Positions 9,435 through 17,530 of a DNA stretch of 64,000 nt are shown piece after piece. The DNA is from Kribbella capetownensis (GTDB lineage Bacteria; Actinomycetota; Actinomycetes; Propionibacteriales; Kribbellaceae), in the NCBI RefSeq assembly GCF_004331485.1, contig NZ_SJKD01000002.1, positions 682,001 through 746,000 on the forward strand, read 5' to 3'. Numbering within the stretch: the first letter of the stretch is position 1; each line of letters opens with the position of its first letter. The notes below the pieces were generated by a model. That model had not been told where the DNA came from and made no database searches. It saw only the letters and a program-made list of their open reading frames with translations. The position numbers and the translations under genes were made by a program.

Positions 9435-9512
9435 AGGTCCTCCGGGGTGAGAAGGAAACTGCGGTGCCGCCCGGCGTACGGCGTACCGTCCGCCGGGCGA
9501 CTGGCGGCTGGG

Positions 9513-10748
9513 CTACACCGTCTTGAAGGCGATGGCGGCGTTGTGACCGCCGAAGCCGAACGAGTTGTTCAGCGCCGCGAGGTCCCCGTCGGCCAGCTTG
9601 CGCTGTTCCGTCGCGACGTCCAGCTCGATCTGGTCGTCGAGCTTGTCCACGTTGATGGTCGGCGGCACCAGCCGGTGGTGCAGCGCGAGTACGGTCGCGA
9701 TCGACTCGACCGCACCGGCCGCGCCGAGCAGGTGACCGATCATCGACTTCGGCGCGGTCGCCACCGCGTGGTCGGCGTCCTTGCCGAGCGCCAGCCGGAT
9801 CGCCAGCGACTCCGCGATATCGCCCTGCGGGGTCGAGGTGGCGTGCGCGTTGATGTGGGAGATGTCGGCCGGGGTCAGGTCGCCCTCGACCAGTGCCCGC
9901 TCCATCGCCCGGCGCGCACCGGACCCGGTCGGGTCGGGTTGCGCGATGTCGTGGCCGTCGGCGGAGATGCCCGCGCCGGCCAGCTCGGCGTAGATCTTGG
10001 CGCCGCGCGCCTTCGCGTGCTCGTACGACTCCAGCACCAGGATCCCGGCGCCCTCGCCGAGCAGGAATCCGTCCCGGTCGACGTCCCACGGCCGGGAGGC
10101 CTTCTCCGGCTCGTCATTGCGCTTGCTCAACGCCATCATCTGCCCGAACGCCGCCAGCGGCAGGGCCATGATCGCGCCCTCGGTGCCACCGGCCAGTACG
10201 ACGTCCGCGCGGCCGAGCCGGATCTGGTCCAGGCCGAGCGCGATCGCTTCGTTGCCCGAGGCACAGGCCGAGACCGGGGTGTGTACGCCGGCCTTGGCGC
10301 CGAACTCGAGGCTCACGTACGCCGCGGACGAGTTGGGCATCAGCATCGGGATCGCCAGTGGTGACACCCGGCGCGGGTTGGACCGCAGCGCGTCGTAGTT
10401 GGACAGCGTGGTGTGCAGGCCACCGATGCCGGACGCGACCGCGACCCCCAGCCGCTCCTTGTCCAGCCCGGAGTCCTCCAGACCGGCGTCGGCCCACGCC
10501 TCGCGGGCGGCGACGACGGCGAACTGCGCGTTCCGGTCCAGGCGGCGGGCCTTCACCCGCTCGAGCACCTCGGTGGGCTCGACCGCGGCCGGGGCCGCGA
10601 TCTGGACCGCGAGGTTCTGCACCCACTCGTCGGTGAGCCGGCGCGCGCCGGAGCGACCGGCCAGCAGGCCTTCCCAGGTACCGGACACGTCGCCGCCGAG
10701 CGGCGTGGTGGCTCCGAGCCCGGTGATCACGACTCGGGTCTTCGACAT
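9513..10748 (-). CDS. fabF: Beta-ketoacyl-ACP synthase II
   Basis: 411 residues. Cys162 lies in SACASGNEA, His302 in INAHATSTPQGD and His339 in MIGHLLGAAG, so the Cys-His-His triad is complete. It condenses malonyl-ACP with growing acyl-ACP chains in the fatty acid elongation cycle. It is third after fabH and acpP in the leftward cluster. A 14-bp perfect hairpin lies in the 136-nt gap between acpP and this gene and may lower fabF expression relative to acpP. Confidence 0.96.
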   Translation of the reverse strand: MSKTRVVITGLGATTPLGGDVSGTWEGLLAGRSGARRLTDEWVQNLAVQIAAPAAVEPTEVLERVKARRLDRNAQFAVVAAREAWADAGLEDSGLDKERLGVAVASGIGGLHTTLSNYDALRSNPRRVSPLAIPMLMPNSSAAYVSLEFGAKAGVHTPVSACASGNEAIALGLDQIRLGRADVVLAGGTEGAIMALPLAAFGQMMALSKRNDEPEKASRPWDVDRDGFLLGEGAGILVLESYEHAKARGAKIYAELAGAGISADGHDIAQPDPTGSGARRAMERALVEGDLTPADISHINAHATSTPQGDIAESLAIRLALGKDADHAVATAPKSMIGHLLGAAGAVESIATVLALHHRLVPPTINVDKLDDQIELDVATEQRKLADGDLAALNNSFGFGGHNAAIAFKTV

Positions 10749-10825
10749 CTTTACCTCATCCTTTGCGAGATCTGGGGGACAGGAGCGAGGGGTGGGTGGT
10801 GCGCTGTCACTGTGGGCCGGTGTGT

Positions 10826-10858
10826 GGTGCTCATCGGACGGATGGTCCGATGAGCACC
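10826..10858 (-). terminator. Hairpin between acpP and fabF
   Basis: Perfect 14-bp inverted repeat (10826-10839 with 10845-10858) and a 5-nt loop, in the acpP-fabF gap of the leftward transcript. No T tract follows, so it is more likely a processing or stability element, or a partial terminator, than a full stop. Confidence 0.5.
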
Positions 10859-10884
10859 GGCCAGCACACGGGAACGGCGGGTGG

Positions 10885-11133
10885 TCAGCCGTTCTGGGCG
10901 CGCTCGATGAACGCGACCGCGTCGCCGACGGTCTTGAGGTTCTTCACCTCGTCGTCGGGGATCTTCACGTCGAACTTCTCCTCGGCGGCCACCACGACCT
11001 CCACCATGGAGAGCGAGTCGACGTCGAGGTCGTCGGTGAAGGACTTGTCCAGCTGGACGTCCTCGACCGGGATGCCGGCGATCTCGTTCACGATCTCGGC
11101 GAGGTTGGAACGGATCTCTTCGGTGCTGGCCAT
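10885..11133 (-). CDS. acpP: Acyl carrier protein
   Basis: 82 residues, acidic, with the 4'-phosphopantetheine attachment Ser40 in the DVDSLSMVE motif. It carries acyl intermediates between FabD, FabH and FabF. The ATG is preceded by GGGAAACCGAGAAG. It lies between fabH (81-nt gap) and fabF in the same transcript. The carrier domain inside the 29.1-38.9 kb megaprotein is a separate, much more divergent sequence. Confidence 0.96.
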   Translation of the reverse strand: MASTEEIRSNLAEIVNEIAGIPVEDVQLDKSFTDDLDVDSLSMVEVVVAAEEKFDVKIPDDEVKNLKTVGDAVAFIERAQNG

Positions 11134-11215
11134 CTTCTCGGTTTCCCTTTCGGATCTGCTTGGGCTACTTCAGCCGGGCCGGCCACCTGAGCCGCCCCGG
11201 ACAACTATGGAGGTA

Positions 11216-12211
11216 CTACGGCACCCGGATGACCTGGGCGGCGAACACCAGGCCGGCGCCGAAGCCGATGACGAGCGCGAGGTCGCCGCTCTTGGCCTCG
11301 CCGGACTCGCGCATCGCGGTGATCGCCAACGGGATCGAGGCGGCCGAGGTGTTGCCCTGCCGTTCGATGTCGCGGGCAACCTTCACGTGCGCGGGCAGCT
11401 TCAGCGCCCGGCGCATCGCGTCGGTGATCCGCATGTTCGCCTGGTGCGGCACGAACAGGTCGAGGTCCTCGGCCTTCACGCCGGCCACGTCGAGCGCCTG
11501 CTGCGCGGTCTTGGCCATCTCGAACGACGCCCAGCGGAACACCGGGTTGCCGTCCATCGTCAGGTGCGGCCACTGGTAGCTGCCGGCCGCCTCCTGCCAC
11601 GACTCCTTCTGGCTGATCACCCGGTGCTGGGTGCCGTCGGAGCCCCACACCACCGGGCCGATGCCGGGCTCGTCGGTCGGCCCGACGACTGCCGCACCCG
11701 CTCCGTCGGCGAAGATGAACGCCGTACTGCGGTCGGTCCGGTCGGTGATGTCGCTGAGTCGCTCGACCCCGATCGCCAGCACGTACTTCGCGCTGCCGCC
11801 GCGGACCATGTCGTTGGCCATCGCGATGCCGTAGCAGAAGCCCGCGCAGGCGGCGGAGATGTCGAACGCGGCCGCGGTCGGCGCGCCTACCTCGACCGCG
11901 ATCTGGGTCGCGATCGCCGGGGTCTGGTACAGGTGCGTGACGGTCGCGACGATGACGCAGCCGATCTGGGCCGGGTCGATCCCGGAGTCCTTCAGTGCGT
12001 CCTTGGCGGCGTTGACCGACATCATCAAGACGGTCTCGTCGTCGCTGGCCCAGCGGCGTTCCTTGATGCCGGACCGGGTCTGGATCCACTCGTCACTGGA
12101 GTCGATCTGCTCCAGGATCTCGGAGTTCGGGACGACGCGTCGCGGCCGGTACGACCCGATGCCCAGGACACCGGCGTACGTCGAGCCTGTCGACGGCGTG
12201 ATCGTGGTCAT
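11216..12211 (-). CDS. fabH: Beta-ketoacyl-ACP synthase III
   Basis: 331 residues. The Cys122-His254-Asn285 triad is visible in ISAACAGF, FVPHQANMRI and RQGNTSAAS. FabH starts fatty acid synthesis by condensing an acyl-CoA primer with malonyl-ACP; in actinomycetes branched primers are usual. It is second in the leftward operon, 115 nt after fabD; that gap contains a GAGCGAAGCGAG repeat flanked by a 9-bp inverted repeat. Confidence 0.96.
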   Translation of the reverse strand: MTTITPSTGSTYAGVLGIGSYRPRRVVPNSEILEQIDSSDEWIQTRSGIKERRWASDDETVLMMSVNAAKDALKDSGIDPAQIGCVIVATVTHLYQTPAIATQIAVEVGAPTAAAFDISAACAGFCYGIAMANDMVRGGSAKYVLAIGVERLSDITDRTDRSTAFIFADGAGAAVVGPTDEPGIGPVVWGSDGTQHRVISQKESWQEAAGSYQWPHLTMDGNPVFRWASFEMAKTAQQALDVAGVKAEDLDLFVPHQANMRITDAMRRALKLPAHVKVARDIERQGNTSAASIPLAITAMRESGEAKSGDLALVIGFGAGLVFAAQVIRVP

Positions 12212-12216
12212 TGGGC

Positions 12217-12280
12217 CTCCCGGCCCGGACTGAGGAGCGCAGGGAGCGAAGCGAGTGGAGTGACGAGGGAAGGCCGGGAG
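12217..12280. repeat. Structured intergenic element with GGAGCGAAGCGAG core
   Basis: In the fabD-fabH gap. A 9-bp inverted repeat (12217-12225 with 12272-12280) encloses a GGAGCGAAGCGAG core at 12243-12255. The same 13-mer occurs at 47542-47554 upstream of the RNase H/phosphatase gene. It resembles short extragenic repeats scattered in actinomycete genomes. Confidence 0.5.
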
Positions 12281-12326
12281 TCAAAGCCCGATGACCCGCC
12301 GCGCCGGAGGCGTGGCATCAGCACAG

Positions 12327-13520
12327 TCATGAGGACGCTCCGTTCGGATGGAGGCGGACCAGCGGCTGCCCGGGGGCGACCGGGTCGCCCTCTTCGACCA
12401 GCCACTCGACCACGATGCCGCCGTGCGGCGCCTTGACGTCGAGCTCGTCGCGCAGGCTCTTCACCTTCGCCACGACCTCGCCGGCGTCGACCGTGTCACC
12501 GGACTCACGGCGTACCTGCTCGGAGCGGGTGAAGGTGCCCTTCATTGGCGCGACCAACAACCGCCAGGTCGGGGACGCGTCGATCTCGGACGGGCTGCCG
12601 TGCTTGTCCACGAACGCGCGGGCGTCGTCGAGCTGGTCCGGGGTCTTCAGCGCGAACGTCTCGACACCCTTCAGCGCGCGCCTCGCGATCCCGGTCAGCG
12701 TGCCGGCCGGTGGCAGCTCCAGGATGCCGGTCACCTCGAGGTCGGCCATCGTCTGCATGCACAGATCCCAGCGGACCGGCGCGTTGACCTGGGTGACGAG
12801 CCGGCGCAGGACGTCCTGGCCGTCGTGCACGACCTGGCCGTCGCGGTTCGAGATCAGGCGGGTGCGCGGGTCGTGGGTGCTGATCGCGGTCGCGTACCCG
12901 GCCAGGGTGTGGACCGCGGGCTCCATGTGCTTGGTGTGGAACGCGCCGGCCACCGACAGTGGGATCAGGCGGGTCTTGGCCGGCGGGTCCGCGGCGAGCG
13001 CGGCCAGTTCCTCGACCGTGCCGGCGGCGACGATCTGGCCCGGGCCGTTGTCGTTCGCGGGGGTCAGGCCGTGCTCGGCCAGCTTGGCCAGGACCTCGTC
13101 CCGGTCGCCACCCAGTACGGCGGTCATCGAGGTGGCGGTCTGTGCCGCCGCGGCCGCCATCGCCTTGCCGCGCTCGCGGACCAGGACCATCGCCTGCTCG
13201 GCCGTGAGTACGCCGGTGCCGGCCGCGGCCGCGATCTCGCCGACGCTGTGCCCAGCGACCGCGCCGACCTTGGTGAAGGCGTCGGCGGGGTGCGGGAACA
13301 CGGCCAGCGCCGCCAGCAGGCTGGACGCGACCAGGAGCGGCTGCGCGATCGCGGTGTCCCGGATCGTGTCCGCGTCGGCCTGCGTGCCGTAGTGGGCGAG
13401 GTCGAGGCCGGCCACCGCGGAGAGCCAATGGAGCCGGCTCTCGAACACCGGATCGGCCAGCCACGGCTCGAGGAAACCTGGGGTCTGGGCACCCTGACCG
13501 GGCGCGACGATGACGAGCAC
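12327..13520 (-). CDS. fabD: Malonyl-CoA:ACP transacylase with C-terminal degenerate biotinyl-like domain
   Basis: 397 residues. The transacylase part has the APGQGAQTPGF start, Ser92 in AGHSVGEI and His195 in GAFHTKHM. Residues ~322-392 form an added hammerhead domain (VDAGEVVAKVKSLRDELDV, then APHGGIV and a final GQPLVRL strand) resembling biotin-carrier domains. At the position of the biotinylated Lys of AMKM there is Arg357 (codon 12450-12452), so it should not be biotinylated. The GTG at 13520 follows AGGGAGAG, giving the normal FabD N-terminus. It supplies malonyl-ACP and is the first gene after the promoter and palindrome at 13571-13605. Confidence 0.93.
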   Translation of the reverse strand: MLVIVAPGQGAQTPGFLEPWLADPVFESRLHWLSAVAGLDLAHYGTQADADTIRDTAIAQPLLVASSLLAALAVFPHPADAFTKVGAVAGHSVGEIAAAAGTGVLTAEQAMVLVRERGKAMAAAAAQTATSMTAVLGGDRDEVLAKLAEHGLTPANDNGPGQIVAAGTVEELAALAADPPAKTRLIPLSVAGAFHTKHMEPAVHTLAGYATAISTHDPRTRLISNRDGQVVHDGQDVLRRLVTQVNAPVRWDLCMQTMADLEVTGILELPPAGTLTGIARRALKGVETFALKTPDQLDDARAFVDKHGSPSEIDASPTWRLLVAPMKGTFTRSEQVRRESGDTVDAGEVVAKVKSLRDELDVKAPHGGIVVEWLVEEGDPVAPGQPLVRLHPNGASS

Positions 13521-13570
13521 GTGACAACTCTCCCTGAGCCGGGCCGTCCGTGCCCCTGGAAGGGGCACGA

Positions 13571-13576
13571 ATTCTA
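13571..13576 (-). promoter_or_regulatory. Candidate -10 box of the fab operon
   Basis: On the minus strand a TAGAAT hexamer lies 51 bases before the fabD start codon and 11 bases downstream of the palindrome at 13587-13605. The palindrome would cover the -35 region, as expected for an activator site. Confidence 0.4.
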
Positions 13577-13586
13577 CCGGGCCGAC

Positions 13587-13605
13587 TTTGTAGGGATCCT
13601 ACAAA
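13587..13605. promoter_or_regulatory. Palindrome upstream of fabD, candidate FasR operator
   Basis: TTTGTAGG-GAT-CCTACAAA, a perfect 8+8 bp inverted repeat. It overlaps the stop codon of the adjacent fasR-like gene and lies in the only intergenic space before fabD. AT-rich arms are unusual at this GC content. FasR-type PucR regulators act on fabD promoters in Streptomyces; assigning this site to FasR is inference. Confidence 0.55.
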
Positions 13606-14804
13606 ACGTAGCTTCCGGGCTCGGGATTGAGCAGGCGGCCCAAGGTCAGTGCGACACGAAGTGTGAAAGCGTCTCGCGGGTTCAGCGGGTGGTAGCCCGT
13701 GAGCTCCGCCACACGCTTCAGCCGGTACCGGACGGTATTGGCGTGGATGAACATTGCTCGCGCGGTCGCCTCGATCGAACCACCCGAGTCCAGATAGGTC
13801 GAAACGGTGTCGAGGAGGACCCCATCCCCTAGTGTGAGCGGGCCGTAGACGTCAGTGGCCAGTTGCCGGCGGGCATGGCCGTCTCCGGAGAGTGATCGTT
13901 CGGGAAGCAGTTCGTCGGCCAGGACCGGGCGTGGCGCGGCTGGCCAGGCGGGCGCCGCGCGCAGTCCGGCGACGGCCGCGCGGGCCGACGTCACGGCCGC
14001 CATCAGGTCTTTCACAACCGGCCCGACGACGATCGGTCCGGGTCCGAACCAGTGAGCCAGCCTTTGTACGATCTCGACAGGTTTGCTCGTACCACCGAGT
14101 ACCACCACCAGGCGGTCGCCCTGCATCGCACACAGAGCGTCAGCACCGGCCTCGCGGGCGGCGTACCGGACCGCGTCGGCGACGTTGGCGTTTCCCTCGC
14201 TGGCCGGAGCGCGGCCGACGACCACGGCGATCTCGGCGGATCCCGACGTACCGGACGATCCGGTCCAGCCGAGGGCGGAGGCGCGAGAGCGGACGGAGTC
14301 GTCGGCCTCGCCGCGGATCACGGCGTCGACGACCAGCGCCTCCAGCCGGTCATCCCAGGCGCCACGCAGCTCCGCAGCTTGGGCGTAGACGGTGGCGGCC
14401 GCGAACGCGACCTCGCGGGCGTAGCGCTGCATCGCCTCGCGCACCACCGGTACGTCGTCCGGCGGCAGCAGGTCGCCGATCGTGGTCTCGATCATCTCGA
14501 TCGTGGTGCGGACCAGGTCGACGGTCTGGTGCAGCGAGATGACCCGGGTGAACTCCCGCGGAGCGGAGCCGAAGATCCGGGTCGGCATCGAGGGGTGCGC
14601 CTCGGGGTCGCGGAACCAGTCGACGAACGCCGTGATGCCGGACTGGGCGACCAGCCCGATCCACGACCGGTCCTGCGCCGACAGCGTGCCGAACCACGGC
14701 AGTTGCTCGTCCATCGCCGCCATCGCCGCGGTGGCGAGCGCGCCGGTCTGATTCTGCAACCGATCAGCCCGCGCGAGATGCGCCTTGGTCGCCCGCTTAG
14801 CCAC
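13599..14804 (-). CDS. fasR: PucR-family transcriptional regulator, FasR-like
   Basis: 401 residues. The C-terminus has the PucR-type helix-turn-helix (LDSGGSIEATARAMFIHANTVRYRLKRVAELTG region), preceded by a GGDEF-like/CdaR mid-domain; the N-terminal LPWFxxLSAQDRSWIGLVAQSGI stretch matches what I recall of Streptomyces FasR, the activator of fabD-fabH-acpP-fabF. It lies directly upstream of that cluster in the same orientation. The GTG at 14804 gives a FasR-like length; GGGAG lies 13 nt upstream, rather far. The frame extends to 14855, overlapping the divergent PHP gene. Confidence 0.85.
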   Translation of the reverse strand: MAKRATKAHLARADRLQNQTGALATAAMAAMDEQLPWFGTLSAQDRSWIGLVAQSGITAFVDWFRDPEAHPSMPTRIFGSAPREFTRVISLHQTVDLVRTTIEMIETTIGDLLPPDDVPVVREAMQRYAREVAFAAATVYAQAAELRGAWDDRLEALVVDAVIRGEADDSVRSRASALGWTGSSGTSGSAEIAVVVGRAPASEGNANVADAVRYAAREAGADALCAMQGDRLVVVLGGTSKPVEIVQRLAHWFGPGPIVVGPVVKDLMAAVTSARAAVAGLRAAPAWPAAPRPVLADELLPERSLSGDGHARRQLATDVYGPLTLGDGVLLDTVSTYLDSGGSIEATARAMFIHANTVRYRLKRVAELTGYHPLNPRDAFTLRVALTLGRLLNPEPGSYVL

Positions 14805-14844
14805 GTCCAGACCATAGCTCCCATGTCTTCGGCATGATGGGCAC

Positions 14845-15888
14845 ATGACGGACAACGCGGGTGTGGCGGATGCGGTCGCGGCGCTGCGGGCGATCGGGTA
14901 CTACCTGGAGCGCGACCAGCAGCCGACCCACCGGGTCAAGGCGTACCGGCGGGCGGCGGACACGATCGCCGCGCTGCCACCCGCCGAGGTTCGCGCCCGT
15001 CGCCGGGCCGGCACGCTGACCGAGCTGGCCGGGATCGGGCCGAAGACCGAGGCCGTGATTCTCGAGGCGATGGATGGCGCCACCCCGTCGTACCTGGTGA
15101 AGCTCGAGGAGGCGGCCGGAGACCTGACCACTGCGGGCCGTGCACTACGTGCGGAGCTGAAGGCGGATCTGCACCTGCATTCGGAGTGGTCCGACGGTGG
15201 CAGTCCGATCGAGGAGATGGCGCGTACGGCGCATCGCCTCGGGCACAAGTACATGGCGCTGACGGACCACTCGCCGCGGCTCACCGTTGCGAACGGACTG
15301 TCCCGGGAACGGCGCCTGGAGCAGATCGAGGTCGTTGCCGAGCTCAACAAGAAGCTGAAGGACGAGCTGGACGGGTTCACGATCCTCAACGGGATCGAGG
15401 TGGACATCAACGAGGACGGTTCGCTGGACTGCGACAGCGAGATCCTGGCCCGGCTCGACGTGGTCGTCGCGAGTGTGCACTCCAAACTGCGGATGGCGTC
15501 CGAGCCGATGACCGAGCGGATGGTCCGCGCGGTCGCGAACCCGCACGTCGACATCCTCGGCCACTGCACCGGCCGCCTGGTCACCGGCGGTCGCGGCACC
15601 CGGCCGGAGTCCGAGTTCGACGCCGAGGTGGTCTTCGAGGCCTGCCGCCAGTTCGGTACGGCGGTCGAGATCAACTCCCGCCCCGAACGCCTCGACCCTC
15701 CCAAACGCCTACTGTCCCTGGCCGTCGAGATGGACTGCGTCTTCTCCGTCGACACCGACGCACACGCCCCCGGTCAACTCGACTGGCAACCCTACGGCTG
15801 CGAGCGCGCCGAGGAATGCGGCGTCCCCGCCGCCCGAGTCATCAACACCTGGGACCAACCCACCCTGCTGGAGTGGACTCACTCCTGA
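14845..15888 (+). CDS. PHP domain phosphoesterase with helix-hairpin-helix N-terminus (PolX C-terminal-like)
   Basis: 347 residues. The first ~100 residues contain a PolX-type helix-hairpin-helix (LTELAGIGPKTEAVIL). From ~110 a PHP metal-dependent phosphoesterase domain follows with DLHLHSEWSDG, ALTDHSPRL, NGIEVDI, VVASVHSKL and VDTDAH metal-ligand motifs. It resembles bacterial family X DNA polymerases without the polymerase palm, so an exonuclease or phosphoesterase role in DNA repair is plausible but unproven. It diverges from fasR with ~40 bp between likely starts and has no clear Shine-Dalgarno. Confidence 0.88.
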   Translation: MTDNAGVADAVAALRAIGYYLERDQQPTHRVKAYRRAADTIAALPPAEVRARRRAGTLTELAGIGPKTEAVILEAMDGATPSYLVKLEEAAGDLTTAGRALRAELKADLHLHSEWSDGGSPIEEMARTAHRLGHKYMALTDHSPRLTVANGLSRERRLEQIEVVAELNKKLKDELDGFTILNGIEVDINEDGSLDCDSEILARLDVVVASVHSKLRMASEPMTERMVRAVANPHVDILGHCTGRLVTGGRGTRPESEFDAEVVFEACRQFGTAVEINSRPERLDPPKRLLSLAVEMDCVFSVDTDAHAPGQLDWQPYGCERAEECGVPAARVINTWDQPTLLEWTHS

Positions 15889-15940
15889 GAGCTCAGCCGA
15901 GCAGGTCCGACCCCAGCCGCGGCGGCGTAGATTTGCTGGT

Positions 15941-16948
15941 ATGAGCGATCTGGAGAAGGACCCGGCGGAGGTGGTCTCGACCGGGGACGGCGAGGGGCCT
16001 GTGGTCGAGTTGCTCGAGGGCCGTGAGGTGGTGCTGGGGCGGTCGACGAAGGTCCGGCGGCTGCTGCCGAACAAGAACCGCCGGATGGTGGGCGCGTGGT
16101 GCTTCGTGGACCACTACGGGCCCGACGACATCACCCACCGGGTCGACTCGTACGACGTACCGGGGGAGCGGGGGATGCTGGTCCCGCCGCATCCGCACAC
16201 GAGTCTGCAGACGGTCAGCTGGCTGTTCGAAGGGGAGATCGAGCACCGCGACAGCGTCGGATCGCACGCGTACGTCCGGCCCGGTGAGCTCAACATCATG
16301 ACCGCCGGCAACGGCATCGCGCACTCCGAGGTGTCGACGCCGACCGCGCCACCGACCCTGCACGGCGCGCAACTGTGGGTCGCGCTGCCCGACTCGGTGC
16401 GGAGTACGACGCCGGCGGCGTTCGACGCGTACGCCGACCTCCCCGAGCTCGAGCTCGACGGCGCGCGGGTCACCGTGATGGTCGGCACCGTCGCCGGTGT
16501 CACCTCGCCGGCCCCGGCGTACACGCCACTCGTCGGCGCGGACGTCACCGTCCAGCCGGGCCGCACGCTGACCCTGCCGCTGACGCCTTCCAACGAGTAC
16601 GCCGTACTGATCGTGGACGGATCGCTCACGGTCGGGGACCTGACGCCCGGCTTCGGCGAGATGGTCTACGTCGGCGCCGGCCGGGAGTCCGTCGACGTGG
16701 TTGCCTCCGACAACGGTGTCCGCTTCCTGCTGCTCGGCGGCGAGCCGTTCGAGGAGCAGCTGGTGATGTGGTGGAACTTCATCGGCCGCTCGCACGAGGA
16801 GATCGTCGCCGCCCGGGACGCCTGGCAGGCGGCAATCGGGGCCGGTGGCAACGACCGCTTCCCGATGGTGCCCGGGTACGACGGCGATCCGCTGCCGGCT
16901 CCGGGGCTGCCGGCTATCGCGCTGAAACCAAGGCCGCGGGCGCGCTGA
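15941..16948 (+). CDS. Pirin family protein
   Basis: 335 residues of two cupin barrels. Metal-ligand motifs PPHPHTSLQTVSWL and ELNIMTAGNGIAHSE match the pirin N-domain (His-His-His-Glu iron site), with a pirin C-terminal domain beginning about residue 190. Pirins are iron proteins, some with quercetinase activity; the role here is unknown. The ATG at 15941 is 52 nt after the PHP gene. The 3' end overlaps the convergent membrane protein gene by 35 bp. Confidence 0.92.
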   Translation: MSDLEKDPAEVVSTGDGEGPVVELLEGREVVLGRSTKVRRLLPNKNRRMVGAWCFVDHYGPDDITHRVDSYDVPGERGMLVPPHPHTSLQTVSWLFEGEIEHRDSVGSHAYVRPGELNIMTAGNGIAHSEVSTPTAPPTLHGAQLWVALPDSVRSTTPAAFDAYADLPELELDGARVTVMVGTVAGVTSPAPAYTPLVGADVTVQPGRTLTLPLTPSNEYAVLIVDGSLTVGDLTPGFGEMVYVGAGRESVDVVASDNGVRFLLLGGEPFEEQLVMWWNFIGRSHEEIVAARDAWQAAIGAGGNDRFPMVPGYDGDPLPAPGLPAIALKPRPRAR

Positions 16949-17456
16949 CCTGACGACGGCGGCGGTAGTACGCCCAGGTCAGGAGCAGGACGGACGGACC
17001 CCACAGTTGCAGCGGCGCGTAGCAGGTGATCATCAGCACGGCCGCGCCGGTGCTGCCGAACGGGATGAAGCTGTCGCTGAAGACGTCCCGGAACCCGTAG
17101 GTCCAGATCGCGATCAGTGACAGCCCGCCGAGGATCGCCGGGATGATCGCGGCGTACGGCGCGACCCGGCGACCGCCGATGAACGGGATCCACGCCGGTG
17201 CGACCTCGCCCCACCGCTTCACCAGACCGAAGGTGATCAGCGCGACTCCCTCGGCGAAGATGGTCAGGCAGACGACGTACAGATGCTCTCCGAAGCCGTG
17301 CAGGTGAGCCGGCTGGCCGGAGTCGTCGAGCATCCCCATCGACGAGCCCGCGACCAGACCGAGACGCCACAGCCCGGACGGCAGGGTCATGAACGGGATC
17401 GCGTGCGCCAGGCCGTACGCCCAGCGAGGAACAGGTCGCTCGGTTGTTTGCTTCAC
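16914..17456 (-). CDS. Multi-pass membrane protein of unknown function
   Basis: About 180 residues with roughly five hydrophobic segments: around AIPFMTLPSGLWRLGLV, LYVVCLTIFAEGVALITFGL, YAAIIPAILGGLSLIAIW, GAAVLMITCYAPLQLWG and a final aromatic helix. I do not recognise the family with certainty. The GTG at 17456 (VKQTTERPVPRW) is chosen because it starts at the conserved-looking region; the frame can reach 17495. It follows the LuxR regulator gene by ~75 nt on the same strand and may belong to that leftward transcription unit. Confidence 0.75.
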   Translation of the reverse strand: MKQTTERPVPRWAYGLAHAIPFMTLPSGLWRLGLVAGSSMGMLDDSGQPAHLHGFGEHLYVVCLTIFAEGVALITFGLVKRWGEVAPAWIPFIGGRRVAPYAAIIPAILGGLSLIAIWTYGFRDVFSDSFIPFGSTGAAVLMITCYAPLQLWGPSVLLLTWAYYRRRRQVSAPAALVSAR

Positions 17457-17530
17457 GCTACGAGCATCTGGCCGCGGGCGGTCCCGGGACCTCACCCGCG
17501 GGAGTGAACCGGCTCCCTCCGGAGAACCTT

